Shown here: positions 15,365-23,848 of the stretch, one piece after another
How positions within the stretch are numbered: the stretch's first letter is position 1
Layout: every line of letters begins with the position of its first letter
Assembly: GCF_016864375.1 (NCBI RefSeq)
Contig: NZ_CP069354.1
Coordinates: 5,291,501-5,355,500, forward strand
Reading direction: 5' to 3'
DNA length: 64,000 bases
Origin: Microvirga sp. VF16
Lineage (GTDB): Bacteria; Pseudomonadota; Alphaproteobacteria; Rhizobiales; Beijerinckiaceae
Notes under the pieces: generated by a model
What the model saw: only the letters and a program-made list of their open reading frames with translations
Database searches by the model: none
What the model was told of the DNA's origin: nothing
Position numbers and translations under genes: made by a program

Positions 15365-16831
15365 ATGACAAAAACAACCACGATGACCACGACAGCAGGC
15401 GCGCCGATTGCCGACAACCAGAACAGCCTCTCGGCGGGCGCCCGCGGCCCGCTGCTGCTCCAGGATTACCAGCTGATCGAGAAGCTCGCGCACCAAAACC
15501 GGGAGCGCATTCCGGAGCGCGTGGTCCATGCCAAGGGTTCGGCCGCCTATGGCACGCTGACGATCACCAACGACATCACGAAATATTCCAAGGCGAAGGT
15601 CTTCTCCGAGATTGGCAAGCAGACGGAAGTCTTCCTGCGCTTCTCCACTGTCGCCGGCGAGCGCGGCGCGGCGGATGCCGAACGCGATGTGCGCGGCTTC
15701 GCGCTGAAGGTCTACACGGAAGAAGGCAACTGGGACATCGTCGGCAACAACACGCCGGTGTTCTTCGTCCGCGATCCGGTGAAGTTCCCCGACTTCATCC
15801 GCACGCAGAAGCGCCATCCGGCCACGAACCTGCGCTCCGCCACCGCCATGTGGGATTTCTGGTCGCTCAGCCCCGAGACGCTGCATCAGGTGACGATCCT
15901 GTTCTCGGATCGCGGACTGCCGCAGGGCTATCGCTTCATGCACGGCTTCGGCTCGCACACCTATTCGTTCATCAACGAGGCCGGCGAGCGCTTCTGGGTG
16001 AAGTTCCACTTCAAGTCCATGCAGGGCATCAAGACCTGGACGAACCGCGAGGGCGAGGCTGTCGTCGCCAAGGATCGCGAGAGCGCCCAGCGCGACCTCT
16101 ATGAAGCCATCGAAGGCGGCGATTTCCCGCGCTGGAAGTTCTGCGTTCAGATCATGCCCGAGACGGACGCGGAGAAGACCTCCTATAACCCGTTCGATGT
16201 CACCAAGGTGTGGCCGCACGGCGACTACCCGCTGATCGAGGTCGGCATCCTCGAACTGAACCGCAATGCGCAGCACTACTTCGCCGAGGTCGAGCAATCC
16301 TCGTTCTCACCGTCGAACATCGTGCCCGGCATTAGCTTCTCGCCGGACAAGATGCTGCAGGGCCGCATCTTCGCTTATGCGGATGCGCACCGTTACCGCG
16401 TCGGCACGCATTACGAGGCGCTACCGGTGAACAGCCCGCGCTGCCCGGTCCATCACTATCATGCCGACGGCTCGATGCTGTTCGACATCCCGAACCGCGG
16501 CAATGCTTACTATGAGCCAAACTCCTTCAACGGTCCGGTGCAGACGCAGCGTGCCGCCGAGCCGCCGCTCAAGATCTCGGGCGATGCTGATCGCTATGAT
16601 CACCGCGCCGGCAACGACGACTACAAGCAGCCGGGCGACCTGTTCCGCCTCATGACGCCGGACGAGCAGAACCGGCTCATGGACAACATCGCGGAAGCGA
16701 TGCAGGGCGTGCCGCAGGAGATCGTGAAGCGCCAGATCGTGCATTTCTACCTCGCCGACAAGGCCTATGGCCTCGGCGTGGCGGATCGCATGGGCCTCAA
16801 GGGCGCCGTGATGATCCAGGCTGCGGAGTAA
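15365..16831 (+). CDS. katA: Monofunctional haem catalase
   Basis: Converts two H2O2 to water and oxygen. At 488 residues it is a small-subunit haem-b catalase. The catalytic His is in RIPERVVHAKGSAAYG and the Asn in DIVGNNTPVFFVRDP. The proximal haem Tyr lies in GRIFAYADAHRYRVG. RGFALKVYTEEGNWD is also conserved. The start at 15365 (MTKTTTM) has GGGGA six bases upstream and is preferred over in-frame ATGs at 15311 and 15353. Divergent oxyR is its likely activator, and a strong terminator follows. There is no signal peptide, so the enzyme is cytosolic. Confidence 0.97.
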   Translation: MTKTTTMTTTAGAPIADNQNSLSAGARGPLLLQDYQLIEKLAHQNRERIPERVVHAKGSAAYGTLTITNDITKYSKAKVFSEIGKQTEVFLRFSTVAGERGAADAERDVRGFALKVYTEEGNWDIVGNNTPVFFVRDPVKFPDFIRTQKRHPATNLRSATAMWDFWSLSPETLHQVTILFSDRGLPQGYRFMHGFGSHTYSFINEAGERFWVKFHFKSMQGIKTWTNREGEAVVAKDRESAQRDLYEAIEGGDFPRWKFCVQIMPETDAEKTSYNPFDVTKVWPHGDYPLIEVGILELNRNAQHYFAEVEQSSFSPSNIVPGISFSPDKMLQGRIFAYADAHRYRVGTHYEALPVNSPRCPVHHYHADGSMLFDIPNRGNAYYEPNSFNGPVQTQRAAEPPLKISGDADRYDHRAGNDDYKQPGDLFRLMTPDEQNRLMDNIAEAMQGVPQEIVKRQIVHFYLADKAYGLGVADRMGLKGAVMIQAAE

Positions 16832-16859
16832 GCCAAGAAAACTGTAGGGGTAAATGAAG

Positions 16860-16893
16860 CGGCCCGGGAGCGATCCCGGGCCGTTTTGTTTTT
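16860..16893 (+). terminator. Rho-independent terminator of katA
   Basis: CGGCCCGGG (16860-16868) and CCCGGGCCG (16875-16883) form a perfect 9-bp GC stem with a six-base loop, followed by TTTTGTTTTT. Confidence 0.92.
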
Positions 16894-16909
16894 CTGCTGT
16901 TCTCGAAGT

Positions 16910-17003
16910 GTCATTCCCGGCCGGAGCGCAGCGGAGGGGAAGGGGATCCACTGAGGCCCGGCGCCATGGGTCCCCTTCCCTCGCTTCGCTCGCCGGGGAT
17001 GAC
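16910..17003. repeat. GTCATCCCGG-type intergenic palindrome
   Basis: It begins GTCATTCCCGGCCGGAG and ends CGCCGGGGATGAC, with an inner stem AAGGGGATCCA / GGGTCCCCTT. Related copies lie at 22701-22936, 23734-23840, 25978-26075 and 43036-43133. It is located between katA and a convergent metallo-hydrolase gene. Confidence 0.8.
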
Positions 17004-17008
17004 GCGCG

Positions 17009-17674
17009 TTAGAGCAACCCTTCTCCCTGCAGGAATGGGTTGCTTTGCCGCTCCTGGCCGATGGTGCTCATGGGGCCGTGGCCGCAGATGAAGGCAATGT
17101 CGTCGCCGAGCGGCAGCAGCTTGTCCTTGATCGAGCGGATCAGCGCCTTGCCGTCGCCGCCGGGAAGATCCACGCGCCCGACCGAGCCCTGGAACAGCAC
17201 GTCGCCGACGAGAGCGAAACGTTGATCCTTTGATACGAGCACGACGCTGCCCGGCGAGTGGCCGGGGCAATGGAGCACGTCGAGGGTGAGATCGCCGATA
17301 GTGACCGTATCGCCTTCGTTCAACCAGCGATCCGGCGTGACGGCGCGGGCCGGAAAGCCGTAAGCCTGACCCTGCTCCGCAAGCCGCTCCAGCAGGAAGC
17401 GATCGGCCTCGTGCGGACCTTCGATGGGGACACCGAGCTCCTCGCGCAGCTCGGCTGCTCCGCCAGCATGATCGATATGGCCGTGCGTGAGGATGATCTT
17501 CTCCACGCTCACGCCTGCTTGCTTGATAGCTTCGCGGATATGGGGGAGATCGCCGCCGGGATCGACCACGGCAGCCTTTTTCGTTTTCTCGCACCACAGC
17601 AATGTGCAGTTCTGCTGGAAAGGCGTCACGGGAATGAGGGTGGCGCGGACGTCTGGCACAGGAGATTCCTTCAT
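17009..17674 (-). CDS. Metallo-beta-lactamase-fold hydrolase (glyoxalase II-like)
   Basis: A binuclear-metal hydrolase of the YcbL/GloB-like group, likely acting on a thioester such as S-lactoylglutathione. Metal ligands are visible: THGHIDHAGG (HxHxDH), CPGHSPGSVV, LVGDVLFQGSVGRVD and the final CGHGPMSTIG. The preferred start at 17674 (MKESPVPD, 221 aa) matches family length; upstream in-frame ATGs at 17683 and 17752 are possible but add unconserved residues. It lies back-to-back with frmA, the glutathione-dependent formaldehyde dehydrogenase, which fits a glutathione-thioester detoxification role. That link is inference. Confidence 0.88.
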   Translation of the reverse strand: MKESPVPDVRATLIPVTPFQQNCTLLWCEKTKKAAVVDPGGDLPHIREAIKQAGVSVEKIILTHGHIDHAGGAAELREELGVPIEGPHEADRFLLERLAEQGQAYGFPARAVTPDRWLNEGDTVTIGDLTLDVLHCPGHSPGSVVLVSKDQRFALVGDVLFQGSVGRVDLPGGDGKALIRSIKDKLLPLGDDIAFICGHGPMSTIGQERQSNPFLQGEGLL

Positions 17675-17790
17675 CTGTCGCATCCACACATAGGCGTTGC
17701 GGAGGTTCCTGGAAAGGCATGCCTCTATTGACCTGACGGAGCCCGGCTTCACATAGTCCCCTCACCGAATCATGAGGTAAGGACACGAGC

Positions 17791-18903
17791 ATGGAAACCA
17801 GGGCCGCCGTGGCGTGGGAGGCTGGCAAGCCGCTCACCATCGAGACCATTCGCATCGAGGGCCCGAAGGCCGGCGAGGTGCTCGTGGAAGTAATGGCAAC
17901 CGGCGTGTGCCACACGGACGCCTATACGCTGTCGGGTCTTGATTCTGAGGGTAAGTTCCCAGCGATCCTCGGCCATGAGGGCGCGGGCATCGTGCGCGAG
18001 GTCGGCCCCGGCGTCACCACCTTGAAACCTGGCGATCACGTGATCCCGCTCTACACGCCCGAATGCCGCAACTGCAAATCCTGCCTGTCGCGCCGCACCA
18101 ATCTCTGCACCGCCATCCGTTCCACGCAAGGACAGGGCCTCATGCCGGACAGCACCAGCCGCTTCCGCTGCGACGGCGAGACGGTGTTCCACTATATGGG
18201 CTGCTCGACCTTCGCGAACTTCACCGTGCTGCCGGAGATCGCGCTCGCCAAGGTGCGCGAGGACGCGCCCTTCGACAAGATCTGCTACATCGGCTGCGGC
18301 GTCACCACCGGCATCGGCGCAGTGATCTACACCGCGAAGGTGTGGCCCGGCGCGAATGTGGTGGTGTTCGGTCTCGGCGGCATCGGCCTCAACGTGATCC
18401 AGGGTGCGCGCATGGTCGGTGCCGACAAGATCATCGGCGTCGACATCAACCCGGCCAAGGTCGAAATGGCCAAGAAATTCGGCATGACGGATTTCATCAA
18501 TCCGAACGAGATCGGCACCGACAAGGTGGTGCAGGCGATCGTCGATCTCACCGGCGGCGGCGCGGATTTCTCCTTCGATGCCACGGGCAATGTGGACGTG
18601 ATGCGCCAGGCCCTCGAATGCTGCCACCGCGGCTGGGGCGAGAGCATCATCATCGGCGTGGCGGAAGCGGGCAAGGAGATCTCCACGCGTCCGTTCCAGC
18701 TCGTCACCGGCCGCGTCTGGAAGGGCACGGCGTTTGGCGGTGCGCGTGGCCGCACGGATGTGCCGAAGATCGTCGACTGGTACATGGAGGGCAAGATCAA
18801 CATCGACGATCTGATCACCCATAAGATGCCGCTCGACGAGATCAACACCGCCTTCGACCTGATGCATGAAGGCAAGTCAATCCGCTCGGTCATCGTCTAC
18901 TGA
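17791..18903 (+). CDS. frmA: S-(hydroxymethyl)glutathione dehydrogenase / class III alcohol dehydrogenase
   Basis: Oxidises S-hydroxymethylglutathione (formaldehyde plus glutathione) to S-formylglutathione with NAD+, and can also reduce S-nitrosoglutathione. At 370 residues it has full family length. The catalytic zinc site is in GVCHTDAYTLSG and LGHEGAGIV, the structural zinc cysteines in PECRNCKSCLSRRTNLC, and the NAD fold in VFGLGGIGLNVIQGARM. AAGGACACGAGC precedes the ATG. A palindrome CCTCA-N8-TGAGG (17760-17777) overlaps the leader and might be regulatory. fghA follows 15 bases later, forming the classic two-gene formaldehyde module. Confidence 0.97.
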   Translation: METRAAVAWEAGKPLTIETIRIEGPKAGEVLVEVMATGVCHTDAYTLSGLDSEGKFPAILGHEGAGIVREVGPGVTTLKPGDHVIPLYTPECRNCKSCLSRRTNLCTAIRSTQGQGLMPDSTSRFRCDGETVFHYMGCSTFANFTVLPEIALAKVREDAPFDKICYIGCGVTTGIGAVIYTAKVWPGANVVVFGLGGIGLNVIQGARMVGADKIIGVDINPAKVEMAKKFGMTDFINPNEIGTDKVVQAIVDLTGGGADFSFDATGNVDVMRQALECCHRGWGESIIIGVAEAGKEISTRPFQLVTGRVWKGTAFGGARGRTDVPKIVDWYMEGKINIDDLITHKMPLDEINTAFDLMHEGKSIRSVIVY

Positions 18904-18918
18904 TCAAGGAGCGGATCG

Positions 18919-19764
18919 TTGAGTTTCGAGGTCGTCTCGCAATCGCGCTGCTTTAACGGCACGCAGTTCGTCTATCGCCATGCCTCACAAGAGACTGGCA
19001 CGCCCATGCGCGTGGCGGTCTTCGTGCCGCCGCAGGCAAGGAACGCTAAGGTGCCGGTGGTGTGGTTTCTCTCCGGGCTCACCTGCACGGAGGAGAACTT
19101 TACCGTGAAGGCGGGCGCGCAGCGGGTGGCCTCGGAGCTCGGCCTGATGCTCATGGCTCCGGACACGAGCCCGCGCGGCGAAGGTGTGCCGGATGATCCC
19201 GAGGGAGCTTACGATTTTGGTCTCGGGGCTGGCTTCTATGTCGATGCGACGCAGGAGCCCTGGGTACGAAACTACCGCATGCGCTCCTATCTGGAGCGCG
19301 AGCTGCCGGCTCTCATCGCCGAGAACCTGCCCGCCGACATGAGCCGCCAGGGCATCACCGGCCATTCCATGGGTGGCCACGGAGCGCTCACGATTGCGCT
19401 TCGCAATCCCGGCCGCTTCAAGGCCGTTTCCGCCTTCGCACCCATTGCCTCGCCCGTGAATTGTCCTTGGGGCGAGAAAGCACTGTCGACCTATATCGGG
19501 GCTGATCGCTTCGCCTGGCGCGAATACGATGCCTGCGCATTAATCGAAGGCGGCGCATGTGTGCCTGATCTGCTGGTCGATCAGGGCACGACCGACAGCT
19601 TTCTCGAGAGCCAACTCAAGCCCCAACTCCTGGCGGAGGCCTGCGCCAAGGCTGGCCAGCCTTTAACCCTGCGGATGCAGGAAGGCTACGATCATTCCTA
19701 CTTCTTCATCGCGACCTTCATCGAGGATCATCTGCGCTGGCATGCCGAACGGCTTAGTTTGTAA
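18919..19764 (+). CDS. fghA: S-formylglutathione hydrolase
   Basis: An esterase-D-family serine hydrolase that converts S-formylglutathione to formate and glutathione, the second step after FrmA. The nucleophile elbow is GHSMGGHGA at about residue 150. Other conserved blocks are VPVVWFLSGLTCTEENF, MAPDTSPRGEGVPDDPEGAYDFG and the terminal catalytic-His motif YDHSYFFIATFIEDHL. The start codon is a TTG at 18919, supported by AAGGAG seven bases upstream. It sits 15 bases after frmA in the same operon. Length 281 aa is normal. Confidence 0.96.
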   Translation: MSFEVVSQSRCFNGTQFVYRHASQETGTPMRVAVFVPPQARNAKVPVVWFLSGLTCTEENFTVKAGAQRVASELGLMLMAPDTSPRGEGVPDDPEGAYDFGLGAGFYVDATQEPWVRNYRMRSYLERELPALIAENLPADMSRQGITGHSMGGHGALTIALRNPGRFKAVSAFAPIASPVNCPWGEKALSTYIGADRFAWREYDACALIEGGACVPDLLVDQGTTDSFLESQLKPQLLAEACAKAGQPLTLRMQEGYDHSYFFIATFIEDHLRWHAERLSL

Positions 19765-19774
19765 CAAGCCGTCT

Positions 19775-20350
19775 TCAGGCCCTGTCGAACAGCTCTGGAT
19801 GCCGGAGTTGCAAGGCCTGGATCAGGGCCAGGGTCTTCATGTCGGCAATGGAGCCCTGATTCAGCAGGCCGACAAGCTCGTCGACGCTGATTTCCAGCAC
19901 CTCGATTTCCTCGTGCTCCTCGGTGAGCCCGCCACCTTCGCCGACCCGGTCGGCGGCGGTATAGGGCGCCAGGAACAGATGCAGGCGCTCTGTCGTCATG
20001 CCTGGGGCTGACCAAGCCATTCCCACCGGCTCCAGCTTGGCAATGCGGAGGCCCGCTTCCTCCATGGTCTCACGCTTGGCGCAGGCTTCAGGCCCGTCTC
20101 CATCAAGCAGGCCCGCCACGGCTTCCAGGAGGTCTGCGTGGCCCTCCACATGCATGACGGGCGCGCGGAACTGCCGGATCAGGATGACAGTCCGCCGCTC
20201 CGGATCGTAGGGAAGCACGGCGGCAGCATCGGTGCTGTTCAGAACCTCCCGCGACATGATTCGGCCATCCGGCATCTGGACCGTGATCTTGAGGAGCTTG
20301 CGCCACCCCTCATAGAGAGTTTCGACCTGTTTGATCCGGTAGCCTGCCAC
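19775..20350 (-). CDS. nudK: NudK-type Nudix hydrolase (nucleoside diphosphate sugar pyrophosphatase)
   Basis: Hydrolyses GDP-mannose or ADP-ribose-like nucleotides. The Nudix box AGLLDGDGPEACAKRETMEE is one residue shorter than the canonical spacing, exactly as in E. coli NudK (AGLLDNDEPE type). APGMTTERLHLFLAPY and GGGLTEEHEEIEVLE are also characteristic. I chose the GTG at 20350 (VAGYRIKQVETLYEGW), giving 191 residues, the size of NudK. A longer frame would run into the divergent SIR2 gene. AGGAG lies upstream. Family assignment is firm; the physiological substrate is inferred. Confidence 0.88.
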   Translation of the reverse strand: MAGYRIKQVETLYEGWRKLLKITVQMPDGRIMSREVLNSTDAAAVLPYDPERRTVILIRQFRAPVMHVEGHADLLEAVAGLLDGDGPEACAKRETMEEAGLRIAKLEPVGMAWSAPGMTTERLHLFLAPYTAADRVGEGGGLTEEHEEIEVLEISVDELVGLLNQGSIADMKTLALIQALQLRHPELFDRA

Positions 20351-20464
20351 GTCCTGCTCTCTCCTGTTCGACGTTCCAAAGCTTAAGACAACCCGCGAAA
20401 CGCTCAAGTTATTCCGCAGGTTTCTTTGAAGCAGAGTAGCGGGTTCGTGCGTTAAGGGCAGGCA

Positions 20465-21307
20465 ATGGTGGAGGAGAGTTGCGTGCATGAGGATCTGGTA
20501 GCCGCCATCCGGAAACGACAGGCCATTCTGTTCGCCGGCGCCGGGGTCTCCATGACGGTCGGCCTGCCCTCATGGAGCACTCTGATCGAACACATTGCCG
20601 ATGAGCTGAAGATCGATCTGTCGGAATTCCGGGGAGCCGAACTCAACCATCTGACGCTTGCGGAATATTATCGCATCAAACAGGGCAGCATCGGCCCGCT
20701 GCGCAGCTGGATGGACCGGAACTGGAGCATTCCGGAGGAAGCCCTGCAATGCTCGCGCGTCCACGAGATCATCTGCAAGCTCGACTTCCCGATCATCTAC
20801 ACCACGAACTTCGATCGCAACCTGGAGACCTCGTTCGAGCTGCAGGGCAAGGAATACGTGAAGATCGTCAATGCCAAGGACATCGCCCGGATCCGCTCGG
20901 GCATTCCGCAGATCGTGAAGTACCATGGCGATTTCGACGATGACGGGTCCATCGTCATCGCGGAGACCGACTATCTCGAACGTCTCTCCTTCGAGTCGCC
21001 CCTCGACATCAAGTTCCGCTCGGACGCGCTCGGCAAGACCATCCTGTTCATCGGCTACAGCATGAGGGATCTCAACATCCGCTTCCTGCTGCACAGGCTT
21101 TGGAAGACCTGGGCTGATTCCGGATACGAGCGGGACAGGCCGCAATCCTATGTGTTCGTGCTGCGTCCGAACCCTGTCGAGCAGGCGGTTCTGGAGCAAT
21201 GGGGTCTGCAGGTCCTGACGGAGAAGGACTGCCCACCAGAGCAGGCGCTTGAGAGATTTCTCGCCAAGTTGAGCGAAGCCGTTGAACGGGGGGAGGACAG
21301 TGGCTGA
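20465..21307 (+). CDS. Stand-alone SIR2-like domain protein
   Basis: A single SIR2_2-type Rossmann domain of 280 residues with no fused partner. The NAD-binding loop is FAGAGVSMTVGLPSW (about residues 23-37). YTTNFDRN carries N115 and D117. KYHGDFDDDG carries the catalytic His (H154). FIGYSMRDLNIRFLL closes the fold. No zinc-binding Cys cluster of deacetylase sirtuins is present, so protein deacetylation is unlikely. Bacterial proteins of this group are often NADases in anti-phage systems, usually with a partner domain. Here the neighbours are a Nudix enzyme (divergent) and an AmpG-like permease 59 bases downstream, so a defence role is only a hypothesis. Confidence 0.85.
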   Translation: MVEESCVHEDLVAAIRKRQAILFAGAGVSMTVGLPSWSTLIEHIADELKIDLSEFRGAELNHLTLAEYYRIKQGSIGPLRSWMDRNWSIPEEALQCSRVHEIICKLDFPIIYTTNFDRNLETSFELQGKEYVKIVNAKDIARIRSGIPQIVKYHGDFDDDGSIVIAETDYLERLSFESPLDIKFRSDALGKTILFIGYSMRDLNIRFLLHRLWKTWADSGYERDRPQSYVFVLRPNPVEQAVLEQWGLQVLTEKDCPPEQALERFLAKLSEAVERGEDSG

Positions 21308-21366
21308 TTTTGCATCGGCACGGCCTTGTGCCAATGTGGCGCCTTTCTCATTTCCAAGATGACTTC

Positions 21367-22692
21367 ATGGCCGCCTCAACCAAACGCCGTCTTTCCCTTC
21401 GCGATGTTCTGACCGATGGACGCATCGCGCTCATGCTGCCGCTAGGCTTCTCCTCGGGGCTCCCCTTCCTGCTCGTCTTCAGCACCCTGTCAACCTGGCT
21501 CAGGGAGGCCGGCATCTCGCTGACGATCATCGGCATGCTGAGCTGGGTGGCGCTGGCCTATTCCCTGAAATTCCTCTGGGCTCCCATCGTCGACCGCTAC
21601 GATGTTCCGGGCCTCTCCCGCCTGCTCGGTCGCCGCCGCGGCTGGATGGCCCTGTCGCAATTTGGCGTCATGGCCGGCCTGATCGGCATGGCCCTCACGG
21701 GCCCCCAGATAAGCATGCCGCTCACGATCGCGGCGGCCGTGCTGATCGCCTTCTCGTCGGCGACCCAGGACGTGGTGATCGACGGCTGGCGCATCGATGC
21801 CGCGCCGACGGAACGCCAGGGCATGATGGCGGCAAGCCTTCTGCTGGGCTATCGCCTCGCCCTCATCTGTGCCGGCGCCGGTGCGCTCTACATCGCCCAG
21901 TTCGCGAGCTGGCCCAGCGCTTATTTCGCCATGACAGCGCTCATGGGCGTCGGTCTCGTGGGCACATTGCTCGCCCCGCGCATCGACGAAGGGCCGGCAC
22001 GCAAACATCTTCCCTTTGTCCAGGCGATCATCGAGCCTCTGACCGATCTGTTCCGGCGCAAGGGCATGATGCTGATCCCGATCCTGGCGCTCATCGCCTG
22101 CTACCGCCTGCCCGATTTCGTCGCCGGGATCATGGCGAACCCGCTCTATATCGACCTCGGCTTCTCCAAGGCCGACATCGCCAATGTATCGAAGCTCTAC
22201 GGCGTCTGGATCGGCATCATCGGTGCCTTCGGCGGCGGCCTCGCGCTGACCCGTCTTGGCTTGTGGTGGACCCTACTCATCGGCGCGTCCATCGCCGCCG
22301 GCTCCAACCTGATGTTCTCCTGGCTTGCCGCCGGCAACGCTACGATCATGGGCCTGACGCTCACGATCAGCGTCGACAATTTCGCGCAAGGCTTCGCGGG
22401 CGCAGCGCTCGTCGCCTACATGTCGGGCCTGACTTCGCCGGGCTTCGCCGCGACGCAGTACGCCCTTCTGAGCTCGCTTTACGCTCTGCCCGGCAAACTC
22501 ATCGGCGGCGCCTCAGGCGCGGTAGTGGATGCCTTCGGCTACCCGCTGCTCTTCACCGGCACCGCCGCCATCGGCATCCCGTTGATCTTCCTGTGCCTCA
22601 TCGTACGGCGGGATACGATGAAGACGGTTGAGGAAAAAGAGGAAGCGGCCGAGATGACCGGAACGCCGGTCGGTGCCGGATCGAGGGCATAA
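21367..22692 (+). CDS. AmpG-like MFS permease
   Basis: A 12-helix major facilitator protein of the AmpG group, whose known members import anhydromuropeptides during peptidoglycan recycling. Diagnostic blocks: LPLGFSSGLPFLLVFSTLSTW, YSLKFLWAPIVDRYD followed by LLGRRRGWM, SSATQDVVIDGWRIDAAPTE (equivalent to the AmpG Q/D-x-x-x-DAYR region), and NFAQGFAGAALVAYMSGL. I chose the ATG at 21367 (MAASTKRRLS, 441 aa); an in-frame ATG at 21310 adds a non-family extension. It lies just after the SIR2 gene on the same strand and may share its transcript. No ampD or ampC gene is nearby. Confidence 0.85.
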   Translation: MAASTKRRLSLRDVLTDGRIALMLPLGFSSGLPFLLVFSTLSTWLREAGISLTIIGMLSWVALAYSLKFLWAPIVDRYDVPGLSRLLGRRRGWMALSQFGVMAGLIGMALTGPQISMPLTIAAAVLIAFSSATQDVVIDGWRIDAAPTERQGMMAASLLLGYRLALICAGAGALYIAQFASWPSAYFAMTALMGVGLVGTLLAPRIDEGPARKHLPFVQAIIEPLTDLFRRKGMMLIPILALIACYRLPDFVAGIMANPLYIDLGFSKADIANVSKLYGVWIGIIGAFGGGLALTRLGLWWTLLIGASIAAGSNLMFSWLAAGNATIMGLTLTISVDNFAQGFAGAALVAYMSGLTSPGFAATQYALLSSLYALPGKLIGGASGAVVDAFGYPLLFTGTAAIGIPLIFLCLIVRRDTMKTVEEKEEAAEMTGTPVGAGSRA

Positions 22693-22700
22693 ATTCAAAC

Positions 22701-22936
22701 GTCATCCCGGACGGAGCGAAGCGAAGATCCGGGATCGCTTAAACCGTTCCAGCACTGTCATTCCGACGAAGGCCGTCCGTAATGATACCCTCCAAGTCAT
22801 CACCGGCCCTGTGCCGGTGATCCCGAGTGATGAGGCTCGGTGCCCTTCAGAAGTGAGATGGCCGGGACAAGCCCGGCCATGACGGAAGAGTATCCTGATG
22901 ACGATCCCGGATCGGCTTTCGCCATCCGGATGACGC
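22701..22936. repeat. Cluster of GTCATCCCGG-type palindromes
   Basis: Several imperfect copies are packed here: GTCATCCCGGACGGAGCG...GATCCGGGATCG (22701-22738), a CACCGGCCCTGTGCCGGTG hairpin (about 22800-22819), GGCCGGGACAAGCCCGGCC (about 22860-22880) and GATCCCGGATCGG...CCGGATGACG (about 22903-22935). They lie between convergent genes and can fold into several hairpins. No coding frame of interest is present. Confidence 0.7.
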
Positions 22937-22951
22937 TCGTTGAAACTGCAA

Positions 22952-23707
22952 TTAAACCCACCCGCCGTCCACGAGATAGGTCTGGGCGGACATGGCGCTG
23001 GAATCGTCCGAGCCGAGGAAAAGCGTGAAATTGGCGATATCCTGCGGCACGAGCTTGCGCTTCACGCATTGGCGCTTGAGCAGTTCCTTCTCGCCTTCCG
23101 GCGTCAGCCAGAGGTCGATCTGGCGCTGGGTCATGATCCAGCCAGGAACGAGACAATTGACGCGGATATTCTTTGGTCCGAGTTCCCGCGCAAGCGCGCG
23201 GGTGAGACCAACGGCGGCGGATTTCGCGGTCTTGTAAGCGGCAAAGGAATCGTCGCTCACCATGTAGCTCGTCGAGCCCATATTGATGATCGAGCCGCCG
23301 CCCGCCTTCTCCATGTCCGGCAGCACGGCTTGGGCGGCGAAGAACTGATGATCGAGATTGGTGGCGAAGCGCTCCCGCCAATATTCCGGCGTGACCTGAT
23401 CGATCGTGTGGCGGTCGTCGCGCGCGGCGTTGTTGACGAGGATCGTGATCGGCCCGAGCGCATCGCTGGCGCGCTGGATTGCCGCCTGAAAGGCGGGAAT
23501 GTCGCGCACATCGCTATGCTCGAAATGCACGCGCTCGCCGAGTTCCTTCGCCAGAGCCTGTCCCGCTTCAGCATTGTAGTCGAGGATGGCGACCTTGCTG
23601 CCCTGCGCATGGAACGAACGCGCGATGCTCTCGCCGATACCACTCGCGCCACCGGTAATGAGAACAGCCTTGTCCTTCAGGGAGCCGTAAATCGTCTGGG
23701 TCATCAA
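22952..23707 (-). CDS. SDR-family sugar dehydrogenase, probable D-xylose 1-dehydrogenase
   Basis: A classical short-chain dehydrogenase: TGGASGIGES binds NAD(P), NNAARDDRH and the catalytic YKTAK follow, and the C-terminus ends YLVDGGWV. Block by block it resembles the NAD-dependent D-xylose dehydrogenase of Caulobacter crescentus (IYPSLKGK start, NNAGNDDRH, TPEGEAQIV, GRIVPENVA). That enzyme makes xylonolactone in the oxidative Weimberg or Dahms route. It lies downstream of a xylose-type ABC importer on the same strand, separated from the ATPase gene by a repeat. L-arabinose or galactose as substrate cannot be excluded. Confidence 0.85.
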   Translation of the reverse strand: MMTQTIYGSLKDKAVLITGGASGIGESIARSFHAQGSKVAILDYNAEAGQALAKELGERVHFEHSDVRDIPAFQAAIQRASDALGPITILVNNAARDDRHTIDQVTPEYWRERFATNLDHQFFAAQAVLPDMEKAGGGSIINMGSTSYMVSDDSFAAYKTAKSAAVGLTRALARELGPKNIRVNCLVPGWIMTQRQIDLWLTPEGEKELLKRQCVKRKLVPQDIANFTLFLGSDDSSAMSAQTYLVDGGWV

Positions 23708-23733
23708 TCTTCACCTTATTCCAATGAACGTGC

Positions 23734-23840
23734 TGTCATCCCGAGACTGCATAGCAGAACCCGGGATTGCTTGACGAGGTTGGCACCTTAGTTCTGCGAC
23801 CTGTCCCGGACCTCCGCTCACGCTTGGCCCGGAATGATGC
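23734..23840. repeat. GTCATCCCG-type palindrome inside the xylose operon
   Basis: It starts GTCATCCCGAGACTGC and ends GGCCCGGAATGATGC, with inner AGAACCCGGGATTGC. It separates the SDR gene from the ATPase gene in an otherwise same-strand cluster. It could end or stabilise the upstream mRNA. Confidence 0.65.
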
Positions 23841-23848
23841 GAACGGAA

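Noticed and set aside
20465..21307. CobB-type NAD-dependent protein deacetylase
   Set aside because: The zinc-binding cysteine pairs of deacetylase sirtuins are missing and the sequence fits the SIR2_2-like group better.
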